From: Chara braunii
Lineage: Eukaryota > Streptophyta > Charophyceae > Charales > Characeae
Assembly: GCA_003427395.1 (NCBI GenBank)
Contig: BFEA01000065.1
Location: 1,977,158-2,041,157 of the forward strand
Direction: 5' to 3'
DNA length: 64,000 nucleotides
Shown piece after piece: positions 1 through 13,400 of the stretch (within the stretch, counting starts at the first letter, position 1; each line of letters opens with the position of its first letter). The notes under the pieces were generated by a model. The model was not told the origin of the DNA. It made no database searches and saw nothing but the letters and a program-made list of their open reading frames with translations. The translations under genes and the position numbers were made by a program.

Positions 1-1060
1 CCGCCTCTCCCCTTCCACCTCTCCTCCTATCCCCCTCTCCCCCACTCCGCCTCTTCCCTTCCCCCCCACTCCTCTCCCCCGACTACACGCTCCTCTTGTC
101 AAACGTACACGCGCACGCAAATACAACGTATGCACATCACGTTTCTTTCTGGGAAACGTTCGTTCTTAGGTATGTCATACTTGGGGTGACTTCCTTTCGG
201 GAATATACCTTTGGAGATTCCGATCTCCCTCTGGCTTGTTCGCTTGACCTCACGCGCGTGCCGCGCAAGGAGGCCATCACTGTCTAGGTAGAGCTCGTTG
301 GGCCTCCTAAAAATGTGTACCTATAATCACGTGTTGCTCAGCGAATACCGAACCGTATGCGTGGAGTCGTTTGCCGGAGGGAGTGGGACGAGGTGGGACT
401 AGGTCACTCTCTCCGAAATGCCATCGTCTGAAGCTCCTTTTTGGTAATAATGCCTTTTTGATTTGATTACTTCCTGTTGAATATCACGATCCAGAGTTCT
501 ACCAACGTTTTAGTTAATTTGAAGTGTAATTCTCTTCTCATGTTCTCTCTACCACCTTCTTGTCTGTGTTGGAAAGCGGACGGAATGGCCGCGCTTCTTC
601 CAGGGGTTTAATCCGCCGCCGCTGTAAAGGCGAACTTCTGGTGGCCGCGAACATGAAGCTGGCTACCTTCAGACGCAGTAGCATGTCTGATTTCGGTGGG
701 GGGAGAGGGGGTAGGGATGAAAAGAGGGACCAGTGCGGCCCTTCTGCCCAGTGCCCGCAATGAAAAACCCGACGCCGTTGCTGCTGGCCGTCTGCACACA
801 AGGGAGTAACATTTGCAATTATGTAAAGGAAGGATGTCAACTGATCTGCTGCGGATGAATGATGTGCGCGTGACGCTGACGTGGGGCTCCTCGTGGGGGC
901 AACTTTGTATCCGGACGTGCGGATGTGTGGGACGATTTGATTGATTTGTGTGCAGGATTGAAGTTCCGTAATCTCATAGGGGTGAACGAGGGCCCTACGG
1001 TGCCATTGGGACAACACGGTGGGGTCGGGTGGGGAAGGGGGGGTGAGGAGGGGCGGCGCG
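1..1060 (+). promoter_or_regulatory. 5' flank and probable 5'UTR of the ataxin-2-like gene
   Basis: No protein-coding gene is recognisable here. The first 85 bases are almost pure C/T. An in-frame stop at 983-985 lies upstream of the chosen ATG at 1061, and no in-frame ATG lies between them, which supports that start. A plausible 3' splice site (pyrimidine-rich, ending TGTGTGCAG) sits at 955, so the 5'UTR may itself be spliced, but no donor can be chosen with confidence. I see no clear TATA box at a defined distance from a start site. Transcription start is therefore unplaced. Confidence 0.4.
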
Positions 1061-1472
1061 ATGAGCCAACAGCAGGTGCAATCGCGTTCCTCAATGCCCA
1101 ATGGCCCAGGGCGGAGACGAAATGACATGAGCGGAATGCGGAATGATGGGGGGAGAATGATGGGCGGAGGGGACTCCTACAGGTCTGCAGGGGGAGGTCA
1201 AGGCTCGCGGGGAGGAGCAGGAGGTGGAGGTGGAGGTGGCGGAGGACATGGATATTGGCATCGCTCCTATTCCGATCGTATGGATGGTGGTGGCGTGGGA
1301 GGAGGGGGAGGGGGGGCGGGTCGTAGCGGCGCTTCTGTGATGGAAAGGCCGATGCACGACAGGTTCTTATTCATGACCATGTGCCTAATTGGCCAGACGG
1401 TGGAGGTGCAAGTCAAGAATGGTTCCGTATATCAGGGAATCTTCCACACTGCCAATACAGAAAGGGACTTCG
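1061..1472 (+). CDS. CID3/CID4-like: Exon 1: start, Gly-rich N-terminus and first half of the Lsm (SM-ATX) domain
   Basis: Begins [11 protein letters not shown] at 1061. Residues about 27-90 are strongly Gly-rich with two long Gly runs and scattered Arg, a low-complexity disordered segment. From residue 98 ([19 protein letters not shown]) the sequence is the N-terminal half of the ataxin-2 Lsm fold, including the [14 protein letters not shown] strand-turn. It ends TTC G|GTAATT at phase 1, completing the Gly of the DFG block with exon 2. A GTG at 1019 extends the frame upstream, but ATG 1061 is the first ATG after the stop at 983. The last ~50 bases recur in decayed form in intron 1 (about 1599-1647). 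Confidence 0.93.
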
Positions 1473-4400
1473 GTAATTAACCCTTTTCCTTCAATCATCC
1501 TATTTTTCTCACTTTCTGTGAAAGCCCCTCTCGGTTCTATTTGGTCATGCGTATATCCTTGTCCAGCAATCTCAGAAAGTTTTTGCTGATTGAATGGATG
1601 TGCGAGTCAAGAATGGTTGTGTGTATCAGTCAATTTTCCACACTACCTTCCGATTTTCTCCCTCTCTGTAAGCTTCTCTTACACTATCCCCCTGGGGAGC
1701 CGTTTCCAGTGTTGGCTATGGCTTGTCCTGTGAATGACGAGATTGCTGGTTCTCTGGTTCCGTCAGCAATCTCCTTCCGGCAATGCTCTCAACTTCGTGT
1801 GAAGGCGGAGGGGTCATGGTTGCGTTGGTGATGAGAAGCTAACCGGAAGCGCAAATTTCTGGCCAGGCGTGTGGCTATGGAAGTGGCTGTCCCAACTGCA
1901 CTCGGACTTGGGTACGCTGGAGCGCGCTTTGCAATTATCTTGCGAATATAACAAAGCGGGCTGCCGCATATCCGGGTGGGGGTGGAGAAGGGGGGGGGGG
2001 GGGGAATTTTTTGGCGTCTGGAAATCTGAACTGGAAATGTGAAGGGAAAGAAGAAGGTAATGGCGGTCTGGGCGCCGAGGGAGGTGCCAGCGAAGTGGAG
2101 ATAAGGCCGCGATGGGTGTGAAAACAAAGCCTCTTTTATCGAGTTCTGATGAAGCTCAGCAACATTCCTGAAGGAGAAAGGCGCTCTGTCCGCGTGCTCC
2201 CTACCAGGGCATCTAGGGCATATATGATACGACATATTCGGTGGTTGTCTATCTTCCGCCAGAAGGGAGGGAATGAGACTTGGATGGCATATTCGGGGGT
2301 TGGTTGTCTATCTTCCGCCAGAAGGGAGGGAAGGAGACTTGGATGGCATAAAAGGTTCTGGGTCTGGATGTTCGCGTTGTCCGTGCAGTCAGCGGGTCGG
2401 GCATGGTATCAATTTTTCATTGTACAAACTCTTCCTCTTTTCTTCCAGTAGAGATCCCAAGGGGTCCAAGTGAGCTCCTCCCTCAGAATGTTAATCAATT
2501 TATTGTGCATGAACAGGAGTGGTTCTGAAGATGGCACGGCTCATTAAGGGCGCAAGTGTGAAAGGAGGCAAGGTGGAAGCTATTAAGGATTCAGCCAGAA
2601 AGGCGCCCATAAAGATGCTCATCATCAGCTCGCAAGATTTTGTGCAGATCATTGCCAAGGTAAAATCTCCGGGGCAGCCTCACCCTGTGTCATGTCTTCC
2701 CTGGCACCTTTTGTTGCGGGTGTACTTCAGCTAACATGTCCTGCAAATTCTGAAGTTGAAATGCACGATCACTGTTATATTCTGTATATTTTTTCTAGAC
2801 AATGAATGCCTTGCACCGCTTCTGTTACAACCGTGCCAGTTGCAGCTTCGCATGCATTAAGCCACTTGCAGGGCTGTGAGATGCAGCGACTGTGTGTGGG
2901 CGCGCGCAAGAGAGAGAGAGAGAGAGAGAGAGAGGATATGCGTATTTTTTGTGCGTATTTCTGATGACCTAGCACTCCTTGCTCCTGCCCCGCCTTTCCT
3001 CGTTCCCTTCTTCTGCTTCTACTCCTCTATCTCCCCCTCCTTTTCTGAGAGAGAGAGTTAGAGAGAGAGAGAGAGAGGATACGCGTGTTTTTGTGCGTAT
3101 TTCTGATGACCTAGCACTCCTTGCTCCTGCCCCGCCTTTCCTCTTTCCCTTCTTCTGCTTCTATTCCTTTATCTCCCTCCTTTTCTTTTCTCATAATCCG
3201 TCTGATTGACGAGCTTCGGATTTCTTCCGCGCGTTTTTCCTGTTTCTCTTCCGCTAATCTCCTTCTAGCAGTTGAGGCCACTAGGTGCGATTCGGATCCG
3301 ATTTCTTCTTTCTTTTCCATTTCTTCTTCCAGGCTTTTCGTCAAACGAGTTTCAGCGCCGCCCGATTACATGGTTCTCCCACGAGGTCGTTCGTCTCTTC
3401 GTCATTGTCTACGTGTGAAATGCGACAGTGGGCGCGCGATGAGAATCCTCCTCCCTTTTGAATGATCCCCCAACTCCCTCCTTCGTTTTCAAATGCGTCA
3501 GCACATGGCGTGGACGAGTCCTCGCCCCCGACCTCCCCCTCACCGAATGGGAAGCCACTTCGCCGTTCCTTTCTTGCTTTTCTGCTTGTTCTTCCTGGTT
3601 CTTTTTCCTCCTTCTCGCCTGGTTGTCAAATGCAGCCCAGACGTGGCTGGTATAACGGCCGACCCACGGCCTCGTTTTCCTCTTTGTCTGATCGCTGAAT
3701 GTGCGCCCTCATGAGCCACTTCCAAACGTCGGCCTTGTTCTTCTTGTTGTTCGTTCATTGAATGTGCAAAGAATCGTGAGTCCCTCTCCCCCGCCTTCCA
3801 CCCGCCTCCGTTTCCTTTGTCAGGTGGCGCGCTTAAAATCCTTTCTCCGCAAGTTTTCTTATTCGTCCTCTTCCCCTCTCGTCTGGTCATTGAATGCGCC
3901 CTAACGTGACGCGCTTATTACAATCGCACCCCCCCCTTTCCCCCTCCCCTCGCATGCATTCGTGGTGTGGAATAGCCGCCTCCCTCCTTTGTCTGGTGGC
4001 GCTCTCAGAGTCCTCTGCAAGTTTTCTGGTTGTCCTCTTCCTCTCTTGTCTGGTCATTGGGTGCGCCTTAACGTGGCGCGCTTACAATCGCATCCCCCTC
4101 CCCCCCCTCCGCATGCATTCGTGGTGAATAGCCGCCGCTCAGAACCGCGCGGCGCAGTTGTTTTCGACCGAACGGCGCGGATTTGCGCGGCGCAGAACCA
4201 CGTTTGGGCCGGTAGGTCCTACCAGCACTTACTGGCAACGCTCGCCGCAGGTCGAAAACGTTTACCGAGGGGCCATGGGCCCGGCCGCACTGGCCAATTC
4301 TGTCTGAATTTACCATTTGGATCGTCGTTCCGGCGGCCCAAATGTGAAATGCGAATGGGCTGGGAGGCCCTATTTCCGGCACAGCCAGGAAAGAGCGGGA

Positions 4401-7400
4401 AACTTTCGGCTCGGGCTGTCCACGGCCCCGTTTTCAAAATCTGCGGTAAAACGAAGCCAGAATGGCCGTCTGTTCTCTCCTTCTCTCTTCTCTTGCTGTC
4501 GTTCGAACGGCAGAGAGCTCTCTCTCTCGCACGGGACATCTCCCCTCCCTCCTCGGATTGCCTCGGATTGCGGACTTTTCTTCTCTCCCTCTCGTGCACC
4601 TGTTCGTGCGCTCGGTGCACTTGGCACAAGGTCTGCAATGTTTGCAAAAGCCCATTGGCGCAACAATCATGGGTCATCATCTGAATTCATGACAATTGCA
4701 TGCCAATTTGAAGGCTTGGAAGAAAATCTGATTGATTGATCACGGCAATGATCCGGCTTGGCCGCACCCAGAAGGCAGTAGTGACGCTGTGGAAGGAGGA
4801 CGTTCGCTTGGCTTCCTGCAGCCTTTGCGATAACTCCCATCGCCAGCTGGATACGCGTCATGCCCTCAATGGCTGACAGTATTCTGTGTTAGGCTCACAT
4901 TGATGCGACCTGCATGGCGCGTGCGTATTCTCCTTACACGCTCGCTTGGGCACTACAGGGCTTTGTTCCGAGCGTCAGAGCACAGATGGCACTATGAATG
5001 ATGACTTTGTGTACCAATGGGGCTGTGTAGACTACCTTCTTCCCCCGAATACAACGTACGGTCATTATAGCTGTATCTAGACTGAAAGATGCCTCAAATA
5101 CAGCTATAATGACCGTACGTTGTATTCGGGGGAAGAAGGTAACTCTGCCGCAGCTACCGGCCAGGGAACACACTCAGCAGAGTGTGTAACGCCCGTTTGC
5201 TGCGGCAGTGCAGGCGATGTGCTACAGACGTCACCGTCCCAGGCCGACCGACACTATGATGAGAAGCGGGGGGCGCTTAGAACACTGCCCTGCCTTCTCT
5301 CACAGCAAACACTCCCTACACCCAGACCTAGCATGCGCAATTTGCCGCCAAGGACGGTATGATGAATGTATGCTCTCCTTTCAGGAGACCTTTCTTTTTT
5401 CATCCTTGTGCCTGTGACCGGCAGGCCATCTGGTGCGACTGTTTCCAGGGCAAAGTCTCTGCCAGTCGCCGTAATTGTGACTGTTGCATTGAAGATTCTG
5501 GTCTCTACCTACCCCCCCTGCCACCTTTCCCTGCAACGTCCGTTTTGTTCTTGCCTTATTACCCCTGAAGGCTGCTCCATCCCCCAAACGCTTATGCTTC
5601 CTACACACACATGCTGTTTCTCCCTGACCTAGCTTGGTTGGTTTCCTGTCTCCGCGTGGTAGTGTGCCTGTTTCTAGGAGGCAGAGGGATGTGCCAGCAC
5701 TTTCCGCTCAACTACACGAACGTGAGCAACCTTGCATCCGGTAGAAATGTGGAAGGATAACTTTTTACCGTTCGAAATGATTTAAAGAGAAGGAAAAGAA
5801 AAAAGCGGGAAAGTAAAACGGTAAAGAAGGATGAGAAAAAAGTGAAAATTAAGTGCGCGCGCTCTCTCTGTTCTTTTTCTCTCTCACTCTCTCTCGCTTG
5901 CCCTCACAACTACGCGAGTAGTGTGTAGTACTTTTGACAGTGTACACGATCTATATATTGGACGGGAGCAGTGGACCGAGTAAAATCATCGTCATGACCA
6001 CCATTGACTACACGCAAGGACAGCAAACCTAGAACTCCTGTGTAGAAGCACAGCGGCGGAGAAAGTTCTCTCGGGAATGTTTTTATTTATTTATTATTAT
6101 TATTTTAAACAGGGCCTTATGGTTCTGGCTCCGTATCCATTCTGGGGAGAGTCAGTTTAGTTCAGGTCACGCAATTGCGCTTCTTTCCGTCTGGCCGAAG
6201 GAGCCCTAAACAGCATTGATTACTCCATTTTCATGGAGGATCGACTGTCAGCTTGCCTTTCTCCTAGAAATCTTAGCTATGGTACACCACAGCTGTCGGC
6301 TCAACTTTGGCTAACATAAGGTGCGCAACGCCCACACATCTGAGGGCCTCATCCTGGACTGGCGGCTACTTGTCTTGAGGGTTAGGTACCCCCGGAGACA
6401 CTGGCCAGTGGTTTTCAAGTATCTTCACGCCCGTACTTGTCTTGATGGCCAGGTACCCCCGCAGACACTGGCCAGTGGTTTTCAAGTATCTTCACCCCGT
6501 AGCGTTCCAGCACGAGTCTTACGCCCAACTCTACACCCCCGTCGTATTAAAACTGACGAATGAAATACTCAGACCGCAGGAGTACATACGTATAATATAC
6601 GTCGCACGAGAGTCGACCTGGCTCTTGCCACCTCATTTGACCCCTGGGAACTCCTCAAGCCCGCTCTTTTCCTCCTCTTAGGAGAAAGAACTGCAGACGT
6701 CGACTTTGGTCAGGATGAACAAAAACACTCTCGGAAACTCTGCATAAGGCCGCGATAGCAAACAGCTTCTTCTGCTTCGTCGATCTTAAGAATGGTATGG
6801 GTATGTTGCAGAGCGTCTAAACCGTGAACTGTTCACCTCACCAAGCTCCAAATATACAGTAGTCCTTGGGCAAGCGCAGGTGGAGTCACGCATCAACCAT
6901 GCCAATGGGTGGCACAGATCCCCGAGAGAGGGAGAGCTCTGGACAATGTCAATTTGTGTTGCCCTTCCGCGGCTCAGTAGTTCAGCAGCATGGGCGTTCT
7001 GGTCTTGCGTCTGCCGTGCGATAACGTTCCTGGATATCTGTAAGAGGTGCAGAGGCTGCTGGCAGCCGTCGGCCTTCCCCAAGATGGAAAAATGTCAACT
7101 GTCCGTTTGTATTCGACAGGATTTGAACTCTTGATCTATGGCTGAAGTGTTTCGTGTTTGCGTTATTCAGCCACCTGGAAGGTGCATCACATTCTTTCTG
7201 ATTTGTCAGGGAAGAAGTGCATGGAAATGTGATGTGGGTAGCCGTCTCCTTCTGCCTGAGTACGGTAGACATGAGTATAATCAGTGAGCGGTGGTTCGCG
7301 CACAGTAACACAAGGTACTGACATGTCCCTTTGGTTGTTCTAGAAGCTTATCTTATCACCGGAAGCTTATCTTATCACTGGTGTTTTTTACCCCCGGAAT

Positions 7401-10400
7401 TTTACGATTGCGATAGAGAGGACAACCGCCGCAGGTTGTGGAAAGCAAAACGCAAAATGGGTATGGGTCAGACGCGAGTCTCTGCCCTCCGAGCCGTCTC
7501 GAACGCATAGCACACTCCCAGCGGGCAAAACCGAGTAAAAGTGGCTGCTTCACGATATTGTGGGAGCTGTAGTGTAGGAGTGCCGCACACACTTCCTAAG
7601 TAGTGTAGGAGTGCCGCACACACTTTCAAGCAGGCGAATGTCATCCTGGGAACTAGAGCAGTGCGAACCTTACCATTCTGCGGTTCTACCCCCATGTCTG
7701 GATCGAAATAATGGCACGAATGGACATGCGGTTAACGGAGGGCCGAAAATTCGCTGTTTTCGCCGACAGTTTCGCTGCAAAAATTAGGGGAAAATTCGAA
7801 AACAAACTATATGGGTCCATAGTGCAAACAAGAAAAAAAAACACGAACACTACAAAACCCTAACTTGAAAACACTAGAAAACCCTAACACAAAAAACACT
7901 CTCCGAGTTGAAACGAAGCGATCGACGAATCCAACCAAATGCCGACTTTTTCATTAATGGTCCAGAAATGTCAAAACTGGGCACATGACGTACCCTAAAG
8001 CACCGACGTCTTACACAAAGAAAAAACAAGAAAAAAAAACCCAAAAAAACCAGGGCAGTCTGGACGACCTCTGCAGGCCCGCCCGATATTGCTGACCTCA
8101 TCCCGCAGGCTTTCCCGGCAGTGGTTTTAGATGGGGAGGACTCAAATGGAATTCAAATCAAACGTGATAAGCCAACCCCACCTGCGCGCTTTTTTAATTC
8201 AAACGAACGGCAGAAGTACCCCTGAAGCTTGCAGCGCTGACCGTTATTTTTCCCTTTCGATACCGTGGGGCCAGAACCAGTAGACACCACGTTGATTATC
8301 TCTGTGCTGGTGTCAGATGATGATTGTGAAAAGTGCAGCACCATCATGGTGATTGTGAAAATGATCATCATTAATTTCTGCGGAAAAGGATCACACTTCC
8401 TTGATACATGGAGGCGGTGCAGTGTGTGCGATGACGAGTGCTGAAAGAAAAAAGCGGTTGTCAGAACTTCGATCGGGAGGTTACAATTTTTTGGCTAACG
8501 CCTATAGGGAATCAGGAGGTACGGAAGACGCACAGGCCCCAGATGGGTACTGGTGGCTTGAGGTAATTAGGCCGCGGTAGCTATAATCCATCGGGACATG
8601 TTATGACGAACTGTAATCTGCACGATGGTTGTGTGTAGATGAGGCAGGGTACCTGCCGGGGATGACTCTCGAAAATGTGGTACCTACCTGCTTGCTTGTG
8701 CGGAGGGCAGGGTAAAGGTGAGGTGAAAATGTAGAGACGTCTGCCCCACAAGTTGGGAAGTGAATGTCGTCTACCCAGTGGCTTTGGGTACGTACAACTC
8801 CATTTGTCATTTGTTTGTTTGAATTTGTACGTGGGTGAAATGCTCTTCTTGGAGGTGGGCTAATACATTTTGAGTGGCAAGAAAGGAACATTTTGTTACA
8901 CGTACAGCTGAGGAATCAATTTGGCCATGCTTGCCGTCACCGTGTGAGCAGCAGTCTTCCATCCGATGAGATGACTGTGCGCACCAGGGCTGTGCTGAGT
9001 CCGAGTCGTAGGGCGTCTTCGTCGGCTGACTGGCCGAAGTAGTTGCACGAGAGAGTATGGGCCTGCGTCATTCGACACACCTAGAAAACTCTGTATTGTC
9101 TAGGATGATCCTAATATTTCGTGATTAGTTTGCACCAAACCCGTTTGTGGTTGCGCTCACCCGTCTGTGGTTGCGCTCAGCTGTAGAAATCGACTTTGTT
9201 GTAGATCGGATCTGAAAACAGGCTGGCATTCGTGGGGAAAAGAATATTTGGGGAGAAAAACAACAACAAAAAGCGCTGGAGTTTCAACCAATCTGGCAGT
9301 ACGACACCGGGAGATGGGGGGGCACCGTTTCCGCTCCTACAATCTCTCCTCTCCTAGAATCTCAAGGTGCCTTTGGCAGGTACCTTGAATTTCGAGGACG
9401 AAATGCCCGTGTCGTCCTAGAGACGTTCTCTCCTTTTGGGTAGGTCTCTGAAGAAAGGCCAGAGCATGGTGGAACAACCCCCGCGCCCCCGTCGTCGTAG
9501 AGTGCTTCCCGCCGGAGGTGCCTTACGTTTCTCGGACGAAATGGCTGTGTCGTCCCAGAATCTTTAGGATGCCTCCACCTTTTCGGTCGGTCTCCCAAAA
9601 AATTAGATCACACAATGGTGGAACCATAAAAGGCCCGGCACCCTGACTGGGAGATGAAGGATGGAATACGAGCATTGAAGAGAGGAGCAGATCAGGAAGG
9701 GTCCTGCGAAAGTCGTTCGTACAGCCTGGCTGGTTATCTCTGGCCTTCCTCGAGGTCGATAATCGGTAAAGAAACCACTGTCCTGATTCCGGGGACCTTG
9801 ATGGATTTTCTGAGGATGCTACTTGTGTTCCGGTTCTCTGGGCTTGGGCCGAGCTTGCCCTATTCTAGTGTAAACGTCGGGAATCATCTCTCTCTTCCTC
9901 TCCTATTGGGTGTGGGGGGTTCTGCTCAATTCTCACCCATTGTAAAGCTTGCATCTCGTGCAGGGCTCTGCAACGATTCTCGCCGGGGTTTGGGGACTAG
10001 CGCACGGTTAATGGTGTTGAGAGGGTGTGGGACTTCCTCCTCTGTCCCTGCAACTCTCTGTGCCGCCCGTGCCCCTCTCCCCTCCTTTGGGGTCCTTGAC
10101 ACACTCTCATCCACACAGCAACATGCACACTCAACTGGCCCCAGACATCCGGACCTGCAGGACGCAAGCATGGACGCAATAGGGACGACATCTTGAAAAC
10201 TTAGTATCGGAGGGGTCGAGGGATGAAATGTTGAAAGCCTAATAATATCTGTGGGTTTCGAGGGGTGCTGAGAGGACGTGAGACCTCCTCTACCTCTGCC
10301 CTGTGCTGCTCCTGCCTGCCCCTGCTTGCCACTTCAGCCCTATGGCCTCCTTCCCCCTCACCAGCCCCACGTCCACCCTTCTCCCGGGTCCGTAGCACAG

Positions 10401-13400
10401 GCACGTGCACACACAGTGACGGGCACTCAACTGGCCATATGCGTGCCTGCCTGAATGCGAGCGTGAAGGGAAGAGTCTTGGAAAGTCCCGGAAAGAAAAT
10501 ATCCCTGGGCATACGTTGCTTAGGGCTAGGATTGTTGGGCGAGTGTAGAGAAATGGAAGCTGCAAAACGGAGAAAATGTGGAAAAAAACGAATGGAAGCT
10601 GAAAGCGGGTATAGAACAAGTAAAAGCAACAAAAATGTCATTCGTCTGTCCGTTGCTGTAAGGTAGAGCTTTATCCACCAGTACCGGAACCCTTCTGTGT
10701 CTTTGTGGCTGTATACGTGGAGGCCGTGCTTTCCATGTGCCTGCATCTGGTTTGAGACGTAATCGATGCGGAAATTTTCTCCAGGAGAAAATCGGTTGTC
10801 TGGTTTGTACACCTGGTTTAAGGCTGCTTTTGGCATTTTGAATCTGACAGCGAACTTGCTTTCACCAGGGAACGTGGAAGGACAAAGCATGCAAAAAGTG
10901 CGAGGAGAAAGCTCAGAACATGTCTGACATGTTGCTTAGAGGCGTTCTGTAACGGCAATGAAGACGATTGTCTGTTTTGTACACGTGGTTTAAGGCTGCT
11001 TTTGGCATTTTGAATCTGGCAGCGAACTTGCTTTCACCAGGGAACGTGGAAGGACAAAGCATGCAAAAAGTGCGAGGAGAAAGTTCAGAACATGTCTGAC
11101 ATGTTGGTTAGGGGCGTTCTGTAACGGTGTAACGGCAATGAAGACAGTCCCAACTGCAATTTGGATCCCTTCTGTTTGATTGGCTCGGGTCCTGTAGAGA
11201 AACATGAGGAAAAAAGGGTGTTGAAACAGGTGAAGAAAGAAAAATAAAACTGAAGAAAGAAAAATAAAACTTCAATCTCCCCCCAAACATAACGCGCCCT
11301 CATTATGACTACGTATTGAAACGGAAAGATGGCGCGTTGTGTTTGGGGGAAGACGACAGTATATGAGAAAACAAGAAACGAAACAAAGAGCAGACTTGCG
11401 TTGAAAACAATAACCAAAGAGTAGTGTGTTCAGAGCATAGAGGCGTAAAACCCTGGAGATAACGGAATGAGATGCAGAAAACGTAGAAGCGGGGGTCCAC
11501 ATCGTATATATTATTTAGGTGAAAGTTTACTCGCTTTCTGAGTTGTGAAGTACGTCTTAGTTTGTAGGATTAGAGTTTATGATCCATCGTTACAGGAAAC
11601 AGCAGAAAAACTGAAATAAAATGCACGGAATTACGTCAAATCTGTAAATTTATCTAATTAATTAGGCTTTTTTTGGTACTTTTCGTGATTTTGTTTGCTA
11701 CTACGTTGACTATGATACAGCAAGACAAGATAGGAGAAATGATGATGATGGCGAGGGGGGGTTATCAACAACTTGGGCAGGCACACTGATGGCAGGCCCT
11801 GGTAGCGAGGACCAAGGAGAAAATAGGAGGCAGAGGAGGGCCACACACCCTAGAATGTATGTGCGTGTGTGGACACAAGTGGGCGTGCTGACGCAGATCG
11901 CTCGCTTGCCGATAGGGACTGACAATGGGATGCTTAAAAGGTTTTTCTTTCCTTTTTGTTTCAAATATGGTTTGGTGTGTGCGCTTTCGAAACGGACCCA
12001 AGTGAAAGAGACGCCGGACTTGCACTCACTGTTGAGAGGAACTTGGCCACAAGGTCATAGGTACTTGGTGAGGGGTGGGAGTGGGCAGTAAAGATGAGCA
12101 CTGTATTCAATGTGAAGTGTACTAAATATGTGTAAACCGGTGTCTATCATTGAGACAAACTGAAAGGACACGCCAAACTATAAAGGATAAAATACTGAGG
12201 GGGGAAATTGCAATGGTAAACAAGTAAGAAATGGCAAAAGAATAGAAGGATACGATGTAGTATAATAGAAGGATGAAAGAGAATCGAGGCAGAAAGCGCA
12301 ATGGGCAAACCAAATAAGAATCCATAAAAGAATGGGGGATAGTAATCAGATTGTATTAAGATCTCTTGTAGTTCCACAGGTTTCATGATATATGCTCTGT
12401 CACTCCCTGGGAACTGCTGTGCAACACCTTCGATTCCTTTCCTTCAGACAGCTGCTTTGGGTGTGCTAGTGTGAAATAGTAATGGAATACTTGACATAAA
12501 AGGATGGAAGTTTGCGGACTCTTTCCTCTGTTTCCAATTGTTTTCATCCTCCGTCACCCGGGTTTGCCCTTCTTTCTCCACCCTTCCTTTTGGGAGTATT
12601 CAAGGCTTTTATGCTGCTGGTCGGAGAATGATACAGATGGGTCCAACCACAATTGTCGGCTTTCTTGCAGGATATTTGTTTGAGCGGTGATGTGACAGCC
12701 AATGGACGACCTCGAGATGTCCGATCCAACGACATCATTACAGATTCGGCTATAAGCAGAAACCGACCTATTGTTGTGGAGGGGAGGGAGCTTAAGCCCT
12801 GGAAAGCGGAGGATGGTGAAGATGTGCCTGGCCATTTGCAGCTTGACACATGGAATAGCCGGTGAGCACTCGGTAGACCATTGAAGCCTATCATGGGTGG
12901 CCAGGGGCATGAAAAGCCTATCATGGGTGGCCAGGGGCATGAAGTGTATGTTTCCAGGTTATTTATTATCATGGCAACTGGTCGGCCATAGGTTCAACCA
13001 AAGGCACGGTAGAGGCATTGGGCTCTTGCAAGAGTCGAGTCTCATTCTTGGGATAATGTATTGTTTCAAGAAAAGAGGCTCCCAGTTCTCTCACAGTCTC
13101 CAAAGGCACGGTAGAGGCATTGGTCCCTTGCAAGGGTCGAGCCTCTTTCTTGCGATAAGTCAATGCATGCATTGTTTCAGACATATTCTGAAGAACACCG
13201 AAGTTCAAAAGAAGACTGCATCCTTTTTTTTTTCGGTGCACTTAACAGCCATTTGCTCCGACCACTGAGCTACTCGAGACATACGGCTGCTGTGATAGAT
13301 TTTGTTTACCTGTTACTGGTGCTCTTTTGTGTGTTCTTCTCTGTGGATGGTCTCTTATGCAAGTCCGTCATATTTTGTTGAAACGCACCTTCGTCTTTTC

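Larger units (their letters stand above)
2660..12670 (+). other. Intron 2 (10.0 kb)
   Basis: Non-coding. It contains a duplicated GA-microsatellite module (2906-3200), a duplicated block at 3808-4135, a perfect 44-bp hairpin (5033-5141), a 65-bp duplication (6365-6500), a tRNA-like sequence on the - strand (7108-7176), two telobox-like motifs (7855-7887), a diverged duplication around 9362-9600, a coding-like - strand segment (10620-10890) and the duplication that contains part of it (10793-11130), and an A/T-rich stretch from 11200 to 12400. Nothing recognisable as another gene. Confidence 0.85.

Noticed and set aside
4219-4684. Overlapping frames of 98-240 codons on both strands.
   Set aside because: Several frames are open together in GC/CT-rich sequence; none shows a conserved motif or splice support.
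9362-9600. GAATTTCGAGGACGAAAT, resembling the 3' end of some plant gypsy polyproteins, in a duplicated block.
   Set aside because: The match is a short word only; no LTR ends, polypurine tract or coding remnant could be tied to it.
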